From positions 1 through 11,670 of the forward strand of contig JBELHW010000052.1 of NCBI GenBank assembly GCA_042091225.1: a stretch of DNA of 11,670 bases. The letters run 5' to 3'. Positions 1 to 8,200 of this stretch are shown piece by piece. Source of the stretch: JABAYQ01 sp042091225 (lineage in GTDB: Bacteria > Bacteroidota > Bacteroidia > Flavobacteriales > UBA7312). The translations under genes and the position numbers were made by a program. The first letter of the stretch is position 1. The number at the start of each line of letters is the position of its first letter. The notes under the pieces were generated by a model that was given only the letters and a program-made list of their open reading frames with translations, did not search any database and was not told the DNA's origin.

Positions 1-168
1 TTCGCTATTAAAGTTCCTGTTTTTTCTTTTAATAAATTCCCTGAAGTAAACAAAGAGTTGGGCCCTGAAATGAAATCTACTGGAGAAGCAATACATTTTA
101 TTGATGACTTAGACGATCCTTTCTTTAAAAAAGTATATTCCGAAAGAAGCTTATACCTTAGTCGATAA
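1..168 (+). CDS. carB: Carbamoyl-phosphate synthase large subunit, C-terminal end (partial)
   Basis: This is the last 55 codons of a gene that begins left of the window; the frame is open from base 1 to the TAA at 166-168. The family makes carbamoyl phosphate from bicarbonate, ammonia (from glutamine via CarA) and two ATP, for pyrimidine and arginine synthesis in the cytoplasm. The signature is GPEMKSTGE (bases 61-87), the conserved end of the second ATP-grasp synthetase domain, preceded by PVFSFNKFP. In E. coli this motif is followed by a methylglyoxal-synthase-like allosteric domain of well over 100 residues. Here only 26 residues follow the motif, ending in LYLSR, so that domain is absent. 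As I recall, flavobacterial CarB proteins are similarly short (about 950 residues), so this is probably a true end rather than a truncation. The next gene starts directly after the stop. Confidence 0.88.
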   Translation, partial: FAIKVPVFSFNKFPEVNKELGPEMKSTGEAIHFIDDLDDPFFKKVYSERSLYLSR

Positions 169-426
169 ATGGGTTTAATAAAAACAATATTTACTATTTT
201 AATTATCTATTATTCATTTAGAATAATTTTTAGAATTATTGTTCCATTAGTTCTAAAATATTTTTTAAATAAAGCTCAAAAAAGGACAAATACCTACACT
301 AGAACTAATCAAAGTTATGAAGAAAAAGAGGGATCAGTTCATGTTTCTAAGCCTAAACAAAAAGAACCTTCCTCTAAAAATGTTGGAGAATATGTGGATT
401 TTGAGGAAGTGAAAGAAAATGATTAA
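169..426 (+). CDS. Small membrane protein, DUF4834-like
   Basis: An 85-residue protein. Residues about 4-34 form one long hydrophobic segment that is probably a single transmembrane helix, with Arg at 18 and 22 and Lys at 30 and 35. A hydrophilic tail rich in Lys, Glu, Gln, Thr and Ser follows, ending in a short acidic motif (VGEYVDFEEV, about residues 72-81). A membrane anchor, polar linker and terminal 'VGxYVDxEE' is the pattern I associate with the DUF4834 family of Flavobacteriia, which often lies next to YfhO genes; this is from memory, not a search. The ATG follows the carB TAA with no spacer (TAAATG), so translation is probably coupled to carB. yfhO begins 31 bases downstream. The function is unknown. 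The conserved tail in the cytoplasm or periplasm could be a contact site for the neighbouring membrane protein, but that is inference. Confidence 0.72.
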   Translation: MGLIKTIFTILIIYYSFRIIFRIIVPLVLKYFLNKAQKRTNTYTRTNQSYEEKEGSVHVSKPKQKEPSSKNVGEYVDFEEVKEND

Positions 427-457
427 TTTTCCCTTCATATAATTAAAACAATATTTC

Positions 458-2857
458 ATGAAAAACATACAGCTAAAATCAATATTGCCTCATTTTATTT
501 CTGTTTTGGTTTTTGTTTTAATCACCACAGTTTATTTTTCACCTCAAATAATGGGTGGAAAAAAAATAAAGCAAGCTGATATTACTAATTTTAAGGGAAT
601 GGCTCAAGAAATTGTAGACCATAGAGAAACATACGATGAAGATCCATTATGGACAAATTCGATGTTTTCTGGAATGCCTGCTTATCAAATTTCTGTTCAA
701 TATAGTAGCAACCTAATTAAAAGATTTAGTAAACTATTCCAGTTATATCTACCAAACCCTTCTGGATATGTTTTTTTATATCTTATTGGTTTTTATTTTT
801 TATTAATAAGCTTAAGCATTGATTATAGATTAGCCATTATTGGCGCTGTAGCTTTTGCATTTTCCTCTTATTTCTTCATTATTATAGAAGCAGGTCATAA
901 CACTAAAGCCCACGCAATTGGTTATCTGGGCCCTGTATTAGCTTCTGTTTTAATGGTGTACAGAGGTAAGATATTATTAGGTGGGGTTTTAACTGCACTT
1001 TTTACCTCTCTAATGATTAGTGCTAATCACTTCCAAATAACGTATTATTTAGTTGTTGTTTTAATTATTATTGGTCTTGTAAAGTTTGCTTTTGCTTTAA
1101 AAAATAAAGAGTTTAATCCTTTCTTAAAAAGGGTGGCGATTTTAATTTTAGCTGGGAGTTTAGGTTTATTAACTAATATTTCTAGTTTCCTTACTACTTC
1201 CGAATATGGAGCCGAAAGTATGAGAGGTCAATCTGAATTGACTTCTGATATTGATAATAAAACTTCAGGATTAGATAAAAGCTATGCTACTAATTGGAGT
1301 TATGGGATTGCAGAATCTTTCACTTTGTTTATTCCTAATTTTCATGGTGGCTCTTCTAGTGCACCATTAACTAAAGATTCTGAGACTTACAAAGAGTTAT
1401 CGAAACTAACCTCTAATGCTGGTGATTTAATAAAAAGATTGCCTCTATATTGGGGAGATCAGCCATTTACCTCTGGCCCTGTATATGCTGGAGCTATTGT
1501 TTTCTTTTTATTTATTTTAGGGTTACTATTAATTAATCCTGTGGTAAGAATTTGGGTGTTAATTAGTTTTGTTTTAATGCTTGCATTAAGTTGGGGCAAA
1601 AATTTTATGCCTCTTACAGAATTTTTTCTCGATTATATTCCTGGTTATAACAAGTTTAGGGCTGTTTCAACAACACTAGTAATTGTCGAATTGTTAATTC
1701 CTTTTGTTGCAATTTTAGGCTTGCAAAAGATTTTTTTCGACCACAAATCTTTTACTAAAGACCAATTAATTAAAAAGCTATTTATTTCTGCTTCTTTAGT
1801 AATAGGTTTTTGCTTTTTATTTATTTTGATGGCTAATAGCTTTTTCGACTTTGTTGGTTTAAGTGATGAAGGCTTAAAATCAAGTGGTTGGCCTATAGAT
1901 GCAATACAGTCAGATAGAGCTTCTATTTTTGTATCCGATGCTTGGCGTTCATTAATTTTAGTTCTTATCGCTGCAGCTGCTATCTATTTATATATTTCTA
2001 AAACTCTAAAAAAGAATTTGATTATTGTTTTGATAGGAATCTTGGTCTTAGGCGATATGTGGATAGTTAATAAAAGATATCTGAAAGATGATAATTTCAT
2101 TGCCAAAAGAAAAGTAGAACAACCATTTGTTAAATCAATCGCAGACCAACAAATTTTACAAGATAAAGACATTAACTATAGAGTTTATAATACTACTGTT
2201 AGTCCTTTCAACGATGCTTCTACTTCTTATTTCCATAAGTCCATTGGTGGATACCACGGAGCAAAATTGAAACGTTATCAAGAAATTATTGACAAATATC
2301 TTTCGGTTGGAAACATCAATATTTTTAATATGTTAAATGCCAAGTATTTTATTATTAAAGGGCAAAATAATTCTCCAGTTGCACAACTTAATAATGCTGC
2401 CTTTGGTAATGCTTGGTTTATTGATCAAGTAATTGATGTTGAAAACGCCGATCAGGAATTGGATTCAATTGGCGTTGTTGATTTAAAAACTAAAGCTGTT
2501 ATTGATAAACGATACCAATATTCTACTTCTTTTTCTTTTGACTCGTTAGCAACTATAAATTTAACTAGCTATAAAGCAAACCATCTTGTATATCAGTCTA
2601 GTTCTACAACTGATCAGTTGGCTGTTTTTTCTGAAATCTTTTATGATAAAGGATGGAACGCTTATGTTAATGAAAAGTTAGTTCCTCATTATAGAGCTAA
2701 TTATATTTTAAGAGCAATGAATGTTCCTGCAGGAAACAATAAAATAGAGTTTAAGTTTGAGCCTAAAACATTCAAAACTGGAGAGCAAATATCTTTGGCT
2801 AGTTCAGTTATTCTTCTTTTGTTAATTTTAGGAGTTGCTTATAAAGAGTTTAAATGA
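458..2857 (+). CDS. YfhO-family polytopic membrane protein (probable GT-C glycosyltransferase)
   Basis: A 799-residue integral membrane protein. About seven hydrophobic helices lie in residues 11-243. A loop to about 335 and five to seven further helices (about 340-550) follow, then a soluble, probably periplasmic domain (about 555-770) and one last helix (about 777-795). The pattern fits the YfhO family: a first loop with a conserved acidic residue (QADITNF, D41), WTNSMFSGMPAYQ (about 65-77), EAGHNTKAHA (about 144-153), SANHFQITYY (about 188-197) and YNKFRAVSTT near 400. Bacillus subtilis YfhO is needed to glycosylate lipoteichoic acid, using an undecaprenyl-linked sugar donor. A Gram-negative cell has no lipoteichoic acid, so the acceptor here is unknown. 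The stop overlaps the next glycosyltransferase start (ATGA), implying co-translation. The family call is strong; the sugar and acceptor cannot be deduced. Confidence 0.85.
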   Translation: MKNIQLKSILPHFISVLVFVLITTVYFSPQIMGGKKIKQADITNFKGMAQEIVDHRETYDEDPLWTNSMFSGMPAYQISVQYSSNLIKRFSKLFQLYLPNPSGYVFLYLIGFYFLLISLSIDYRLAIIGAVAFAFSSYFFIIIEAGHNTKAHAIGYLGPVLASVLMVYRGKILLGGVLTALFTSLMISANHFQITYYLVVVLIIIGLVKFAFALKNKEFNPFLKRVAILILAGSLGLLTNISSFLTTSEYGAESMRGQSELTSDIDNKTSGLDKSYATNWSYGIAESFTLFIPNFHGGSSSAPLTKDSETYKELSKLTSNAGDLIKRLPLYWGDQPFTSGPVYAGAIVFFLFILGLLLINPVVRIWVLISFVLMLALSWGKNFMPLTEFFLDYIPGYNKFRAVSTTLVIVELLIPFVAILGLQKIFFDHKSFTKDQLIKKLFISASLVIGFCFLFILMANSFFDFVGLSDEGLKSSGWPIDAIQSDRASIFVSDAWRSLILVLIAAAAIYLYISKTLKKNLIIVLIGILVLGDMWIVNKRYLKDDNFIAKRKVEQPFVKSIADQQILQDKDINYRVYNTTVSPFNDASTSYFHKSIGGYHGAKLKRYQEIIDKYLSVGNINIFNMLNAKYFIIKGQNNSPVAQLNNAAFGNAWFIDQVIDVENADQELDSIGVVDLKTKAVIDKRYQYSTSFSFDSLATINLTSYKANHLVYQSSSTTDQLAVFSEIFYDKGWNAYVNEKLVPHYRANYILRAMNVPAGNNKIEFKFEPKTFKTGEQISLASSVILLLLILGVAYKEFK

Positions 2858-4140
2858 AGAAAGTTTTAATCATTACTTATTATTGGCCTCCAGGTTCTGG
2901 ATCTGGAGTACAACGGTTTTTAAAATTTTCGAAGTATTTAAAACAATTTGGATGGGAACCAATCATATTGACTGTTAAAAATGGAAATTTTTCCTCTTTT
3001 GATAAATCTTTAGAAAAGGATATAGCTAAAGACACCTTGGTGTATAAGTCTAGTTCTTTAGAACCTTATTATTGGTATAACTTACTGTTCGGAAAAAAGA
3101 ATAAACATTCAATCTCCGGGTCTATAGGCTTAGCTTCAGAATCTATATTTTCTAAATTAGCTTTATATATAAGAGCTAATTTTTTTGTTCCTGATGCTAG
3201 GGTAGGGTGGAATTATTTTGCATTTAAAAAGGCAGAAGAAATATTGAATAGCCATAAAATAGATGCTGTTATTTCAACTGGCCCTCCTCAAAGTTCTCAT
3301 TTGATTGCCGAGAAGTTAAAATTAAAATTTAATTTACCTTGGATAGTCGATTTTAGAGATCCTTGGACTAGCGTTTTTTACAACAATTTATTTCCTAGAA
3401 GTAAGCGTACTATTGAGAAAGATAAAAGCATCGAAGATAGAATTGTAAAAAATGCAGATGCTATTTCCGTTGTTAGTAACGGACTTGTTGAAGAATTTAA
3501 AGCTAGAAATGAGAACATACATCTTATATATAATGGCTATGACGATTCAGATTTTGAAAACTTAAATGTAAAAAAAAGTGAGGATGAGTTTGTTATAACT
3601 TATGTTGGAAATTTTATGTCTAGTCAAAACGTACCAACTTTTTGGAATTGTATTTCAGACTTAGTTAAAACGAACGATAGATTTAAAGATAGACTTAAGA
3701 TTAAACTGGTTGGAAATATTGATGACAAAGTTCGAAGTTCAATAAGTTCAAATAACTTAGATAAGTTTACAGATATTGTCGGTTATGTTAGCCATAAAAA
3801 GTCAGTCGAATATATGAAAGAATCTGATTTACTTCTTTTTGTTATTCCTAATTCGGTTCAAAATGAAAAAATTATTACTGGTAAGTTATTTGAATATTTA
3901 GCTACTGGAAATGATATTATTTCATTCGGTCCGATTCAAGGAGATGCATCTAATATTTTAGATGACATGCAAAAGAATAAGATGCTTAATTATAATGACA
4001 TTAAATCAACAAAACAAACTCTTTTACATTGTTTTGAAAAGGATAAAAAAGATAAGCCTTATTCTGATGGTTTTAAAAAATACAGTAGAAAAGCCTTAAC
4101 TAATCAACTTTCTATTTTACTCGATAGTTTAAGCGATTGA
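2854..4140 (+). CDS. Glycosyltransferase, family 4-like (GT-B fold)
   Basis: A 428-residue soluble protein with the two-lobed layout of GT-B enzymes. The N-terminal lobe opens with a beta strand and a glycine-rich acceptor-side loop (YYWPPGSGSGVQRF, residues 9-22) and carries STGPPQSSH (141-149) and DFRDPW (166-171), both typical of Bacteroidota family-4 proteins of this size. The linker reads VVSNG...IYNGYD (206-230), and the donor lobe starts at ITYVGNF (248-254). The nucleotide-sugar site is marked by GKLFEYLATGNDII (343-356), the position of the usual conserved Glu. There is no signal peptide or transmembrane helix, so it acts in the cytoplasm or at the inner membrane surface. It overlaps yfhO by ATGA, suggesting that both work on one envelope glycan. 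Donor and acceptor are not predictable. Its 3' end overlaps the convergent glycosyltransferase gene by 37 bases. Confidence 0.87.
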   Translation: MKKVLIITYYWPPGSGSGVQRFLKFSKYLKQFGWEPIILTVKNGNFSSFDKSLEKDIAKDTLVYKSSSLEPYYWYNLLFGKKNKHSISGSIGLASESIFSKLALYIRANFFVPDARVGWNYFAFKKAEEILNSHKIDAVISTGPPQSSHLIAEKLKLKFNLPWIVDFRDPWTSVFYNNLFPRSKRTIEKDKSIEDRIVKNADAISVVSNGLVEEFKARNENIHLIYNGYDDSDFENLNVKKSEDEFVITYVGNFMSSQNVPTFWNCISDLVKTNDRFKDRLKIKLVGNIDDKVRSSISSNNLDKFTDIVGYVSHKKSVEYMKESDLLLFVIPNSVQNEKIITGKLFEYLATGNDIISFGPIQGDASNILDDMQKNKMLNYNDIKSTKQTLLHCFEKDKKDKPYSDGFKKYSRKALTNQLSILLDSLSD

Positions 4141-5273
4141 TATAATTTAAAAAGACTATCATCAGTTCTTAAATTTTCATTAAGATATTTAAAGCCATTA
4201 TTTCCTAAACACTCTCTTTGATTTTCATCTTTCGAGAGTTTATTGATTGCTTTTTTAAACTCTTCAATATTTTGGTAGACAATTCCACAATTTGCCGATT
4301 CTATTAATTTTTTTTGTGGAGTACAGTTGGAAGCAATAATTGCTTTTTTGCCGTACATGTATTGGTATATTTTATTTGCTACACCAGATTCGTGTTGTGG
4401 GTTTTTAATAAACGGTGCTATACAAATATCGGTGAAAGAAAGATGACTTAAAAGTTTGTCAATAGGTATCCATTCGATATATTCTATTTGGTTTTTAATT
4501 GTTTCAATAGCATTAAAGAATTCATTTTTGTCAGCTTTGTCTAGTGGACCAATAATTTTGAATCTTAGATTTTTATTGTTTAATTCTTTAAATGCTTTAA
4601 GTGCTTCAAAAATTCCTCTTCTTTTTGCTACTATACCGAAATAAAATAATTCTATTTTGTTTGCTTCTTTTCTAAATGAATTGTCGTTTTTAAAAGAATC
4701 GAATAAATCAAAATCGATGCTATTAGAATAAACAGTAAAACAATCGTGTTTAAGTTGGTATTTGTTTATTAACTCATTTTTAAATTGCAGGCTTAAAACA
4801 ATTATTTTATCTGCATAACTAAGGTATTCTTCTTCTTTTTGGAACCAGCTTTTTGGTTTAGCAATAAATGCTTTTATCCTATTATTTGTCCATGAATAGC
4901 TATTTATAGCATAAGGAAAGTTTTCGTGTAAGTCTAATATAAGTTTAGCATTTTTATTTGACTTCTCGATTCCTTTTTTACAACACTTAGCCATATACAA
5001 ATCATGAGTATGGATAATATCAATATCGTATTTATTTATGAAATTCTTTACCCAAAAACTCCAAAGTAATTCATATAATGGAATTCTATTTATAAGAAGA
5101 AAAAGGATGTTTTTAAGCCATGTACTTAAAAACATCCTTTCTATATTTTTAGTAGACCCTTTTCCTAGGGCTAGGATATACACTTTAAATCCATTTTTTT
5201 TAAGTAACGAAACCTCTTTCTTAACTCTTATATCTGAGTCAAAATTGTTATCTATTACTACGCCAACATTCAT
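4104..5273 (-). CDS. Glycosyltransferase, family 4-like (GT-B fold)
   Basis: A 389-residue soluble protein. It starts with a Rossmann strand and the common family-4 opening, DSDIRVKKEVSLLKKNGFKV (residues 12-31). It then has DIIHTHDLY (85-93), LDLHENFPYA (114-122 region), a second-lobe start at LFYFGIVAKRRG (209-220), and the donor-site segment ESGVANKIYQYMYGKKAII (295-313). No signal peptide is visible, although residues 55-75 are hydrophobic and could touch the membrane. Its ATG shares one base with the stop of the upstream M1 peptidase gene (TAATG on the minus strand), so it probably depends on that transcript. It is distinct in sequence from the glycosyltransferase at 2854-4140. A perfect 16-bp inverted repeat lies within codons 44-57. 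The substrate is unknown; surface polysaccharide or glycoprotein glycan synthesis is a reasonable guess. Confidence 0.87.
   Translation of the reverse strand: MNVGVVIDNNFDSDIRVKKEVSLLKKNGFKVYILALGKGSTKNIERMFLSTWLKNILFLLINRIPLYELLWSFWVKNFINKYDIDIIHTHDLYMAKCCKKGIEKSNKNAKLILDLHENFPYAINSYSWTNNRIKAFIAKPKSWFQKEEEYLSYADKIIVLSLQFKNELINKYQLKHDCFTVYSNSIDFDLFDSFKNDNSFRKEANKIELFYFGIVAKRRGIFEALKAFKELNNKNLRFKIIGPLDKADKNEFFNAIETIKNQIEYIEWIPIDKLLSHLSFTDICIAPFIKNPQHESGVANKIYQYMYGKKAIIASNCTPQKKLIESANCGIVYQNIEEFKKAINKLSKDENQRECLGNNGFKYLNENLRTDDSLFKLYQSLKLSSKIES
5102..5140. repeat. Perfect 16-bp inverted repeat with 7-nt loop, inside a coding region
   Basis: Arm one is AAAGGATGTTTTTAAG (5102-5117), the loop is CCATGTA (5118-5124), and arm two is CTTAAAAACATCCTTT (5125-5140). 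The arms are exact reverse complements over all 16 bases. The element encodes residues about 44-57 of the glycosyltransferase at 4104-5273, and the frame stays open. On the minus strand, the sense strand of that gene, the hairpin is followed by a pyrimidine-rich run (TTCTTCTTATA), loosely like a terminator tail but interrupted by C and A. Confidence 0.9.
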
Positions 5274-8200
5274 TAAAACGCTCTTCCAATACCAAATACA
5301 AACTTGTTTGTTTGTAATGAACTTTCATCTATATCAGGGTATCTATTTAAAAACATAGGGAAGTCTAATCGCAACACTATATCTTTTACTAAATCAAGCG
5401 TTCCCCAGTTGTTTAATGTAAGTGCAAATCCAATTCCAGCATCAGCTCTTAAATCTGAAAATGCATCATCTAAATTTGTTCTTGAAATTTCTGTATTATT
5501 TAACATTCCAGCATCTGCAAATAAATATGTTTTTATACTCCTTTGGTATTTAATTATTGGAATAATTCTTTGAATTTCTAATTCAATGTTTACAGAAACT
5601 CCAGAAGTGTTTTTATAATTATTAATATAATTTCCATTATTATCTAGTTCGGGAGCTAAATAACCACTATAACCTCTTAGGTTTAATCCTCCTCCATGAT
5701 GAAAGCTGTTAGTTCCATTCCCATATCCGAGCCATTCGTTAGGAATAAATCCTCTAGATCGAGTAAATTTATTTTCTGCAAGCTGTTCTGAGTTTGCACC
5801 AGCTAAATATAATTGCGATTCGCTTGCCCAATTACTACCAGTACCATATTGAGCAAATACTCTAGTATTAAGTTTGAATTTGTCAATAGTACTTTTGTTT
5901 ACAGTGTTAAATTTAAAGAATGAATAATCATAATCAGATCCTACAGAAGAGCTAACGATTTCGAAATTAATTTTTCCGCTACCTCCTTTGTATTTATAAA
6001 GGTGTGACCAACCTAATGTTGCCGTATTATTAAACTTTTCGCTTTCCCATTCATCATAAAGAGCGTAGTTTAGAGAAGAAATAGAGGGTCTGTACATACT
6101 TTTGTAAGAAATATAGAAAAAATTCTTTTTCTTGTAGTCATATTTTTGGAGTTCGAATTTGTTTAAAGCTAATCCGTCTAAATACCTTGAGTGTAATCCA
6201 ATAGATAAGTTTTTACTAATTTTATCTAAGCCTGTTTTGTAATTAAATCGGTAGGATAGAGGGTCATAATTACTATCTAATGAGTCTAAACTAATGCCAC
6301 TGTTTAACCATACATTTCCTTCAATTTTATGGTGATAATTTAAATAATCTCCGTTGAAATGTGCACCAATTTTTAATCCGTCATAGGCATTGTACCAAAC
6401 ATCTGGTCTTAAGAACAATTCATAATTTTTCCAATCTGGTATATTCCATATTTTAGAGTCAAATGCAAATTTTGTTGGCATTGTATTTGAGTTATTAAGC
6501 ATATAACTATCTGCCAATCTGTTAGTAGGGTCAATAACTACTTTTTTAAGACCTACTTCAGATGTAATTATTGTTTTGTATTCAGGGAATATCTTTCCCC
6601 ATGCATGCCATTTATCTAATACAGTTGCATCAGTATCTTTTATGAACCAAGTATTTGGAATGTGATAATGATTGGTATCATTGTTATTGTCAATCGTTAT
6701 AAAATCAATTGGCATTTGCATTTCACCTTTTCTTTCGAAAGTCAGTTCATATTCACTATTTCCAACATTCTTGAGTCCAGAAATAGAATAATCAATAGTT
6801 TTAGTTGTTTCAAACCATTGATCAAAAAACCAGTTTAAGTCTGCTTTTGTATATTCTGTTATAGATTCTTTAAAGTCTTCAAAATATGGATGAGCCATTT
6901 TCCATTTTTGGAAATAATGTTGCATTGCACCTAAAAACAATTCATCTCCTAAAACATATTGCAAGTTATAAATCATTGCTGCAGTTTTGTAGTAAACATG
7001 TCTGTAACCACCTCCATGTCCTAATGAACTTTCGAAATCATCGGAATGTGTGTTTAATCTGGGGTCATTAAATTTTGTAGCATCTCTCATGTAAGCATAA
7101 TAAACTCTAGAATCAATTGCTTTAACCGGTTTTTTAAATTTATTTCTATAATTATTATCGCTTTCTTCTTGTACTAAATATTCTCCGTCAATTTTATTTA
7201 AAGCCCAAGCAGTTAAAAATTGTGTAAAACCTTCATCCATAGCAGCTCTATAAGTTTCGTTAGAACCAACTTGTCCATAAAACCATTGATGACCAATTTC
7301 ATGCGCTAACAAACCTCTATAACCTGGGTCAGAACCACCGTCTAGAGTAATCATAGGATACTCCATTCCGTCTCTTGCGTCAGCAACTATAATTTTATTA
7401 TAAGTATACATTCCTATGTCTTCAGAAAATACTTTTATAACATCGGCAGCGAAACTTGCTGCATTTTGCCATTTAGATGCATGAGGTTCTTGCACTAGCG
7501 ATATTGCACTAATGCCATTCCAAACTACTTCGCCAATTCTGTATGTAGGATCAGCAGTAAAAGCAAAATCATGCACGTTTTCAGCGTGATAAATCCAAGT
7601 CTTTCTATCTAAACTATCGTAAGGGGTAATAATTGACGGAGTAGAATTCCATGGTTTATCAGCAAAGTTTTTTATATCTAATTTTTCTCTTAAATCATCG
7701 GGCATTACTTCATCTTTATTTTGCAATGCACCTGTTGCTTCAACAACAAAGTTGGAAGCAAAAGTTAATTCTACATCGAAAGTACCAAAATCACCATAAA
7801 ATTCTTTTCCTAAATGTTGATCCGTTGTCCATCCAAATTTGTGGTCATATACAGAAATTCTTGGATACCATAAAACGCCATCATAATGTTTGTATCCGAA
7901 GGCATTAAATGTTTTCATTCTTCTTCTTAAAGAACCATTATCAAAGTAGGTTTTAAAAATTATATCAAAAGTGATTTTTTCACCACTTTTTAGAGGATTA
8001 TCTAGAAATACTTTTAGGATTGTATTATCAATTTCTGTTTTTAAATTTTTATTTTTTACTTTGATAGATTCAACATCTGTACCTAGACCCTGTGCTTCAT
8101 ACTCGCCATAATCTGGTTCATTATGATTTTGATGATGTAATTCTGAACAATAAGAGCCCGGAGTAAATGCATTCTGATATAAATGAAAGTATACTTCATT

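Noticed and set aside
4123..4160. Inverted repeat GATAGT...ACTATC at the end of the convergent glycosyltransferases, considered as a bidirectional terminator
   Set aside because: Only 6 bp pair cleanly across a 26-base loop, with a bulge in any extension, and there is no T-run after either arm. A match this short is expected by chance.
5038..5358. 106-codon open frame on the plus strand spanning the peptidase-glycosyltransferase junction
   Set aside because: It lies antisense to two well-supported genes, has no recognisable domain, and has no promoter-like sequence that I could see. It is a by-product of A+T-rich coding DNA.
7651..7908. 85-codon plus-strand frame inside the M1 peptidase gene
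   Set aside because: It is antisense to conserved M1 domain sequence, with low-complexity Leu/His-rich content and no family resemblance.
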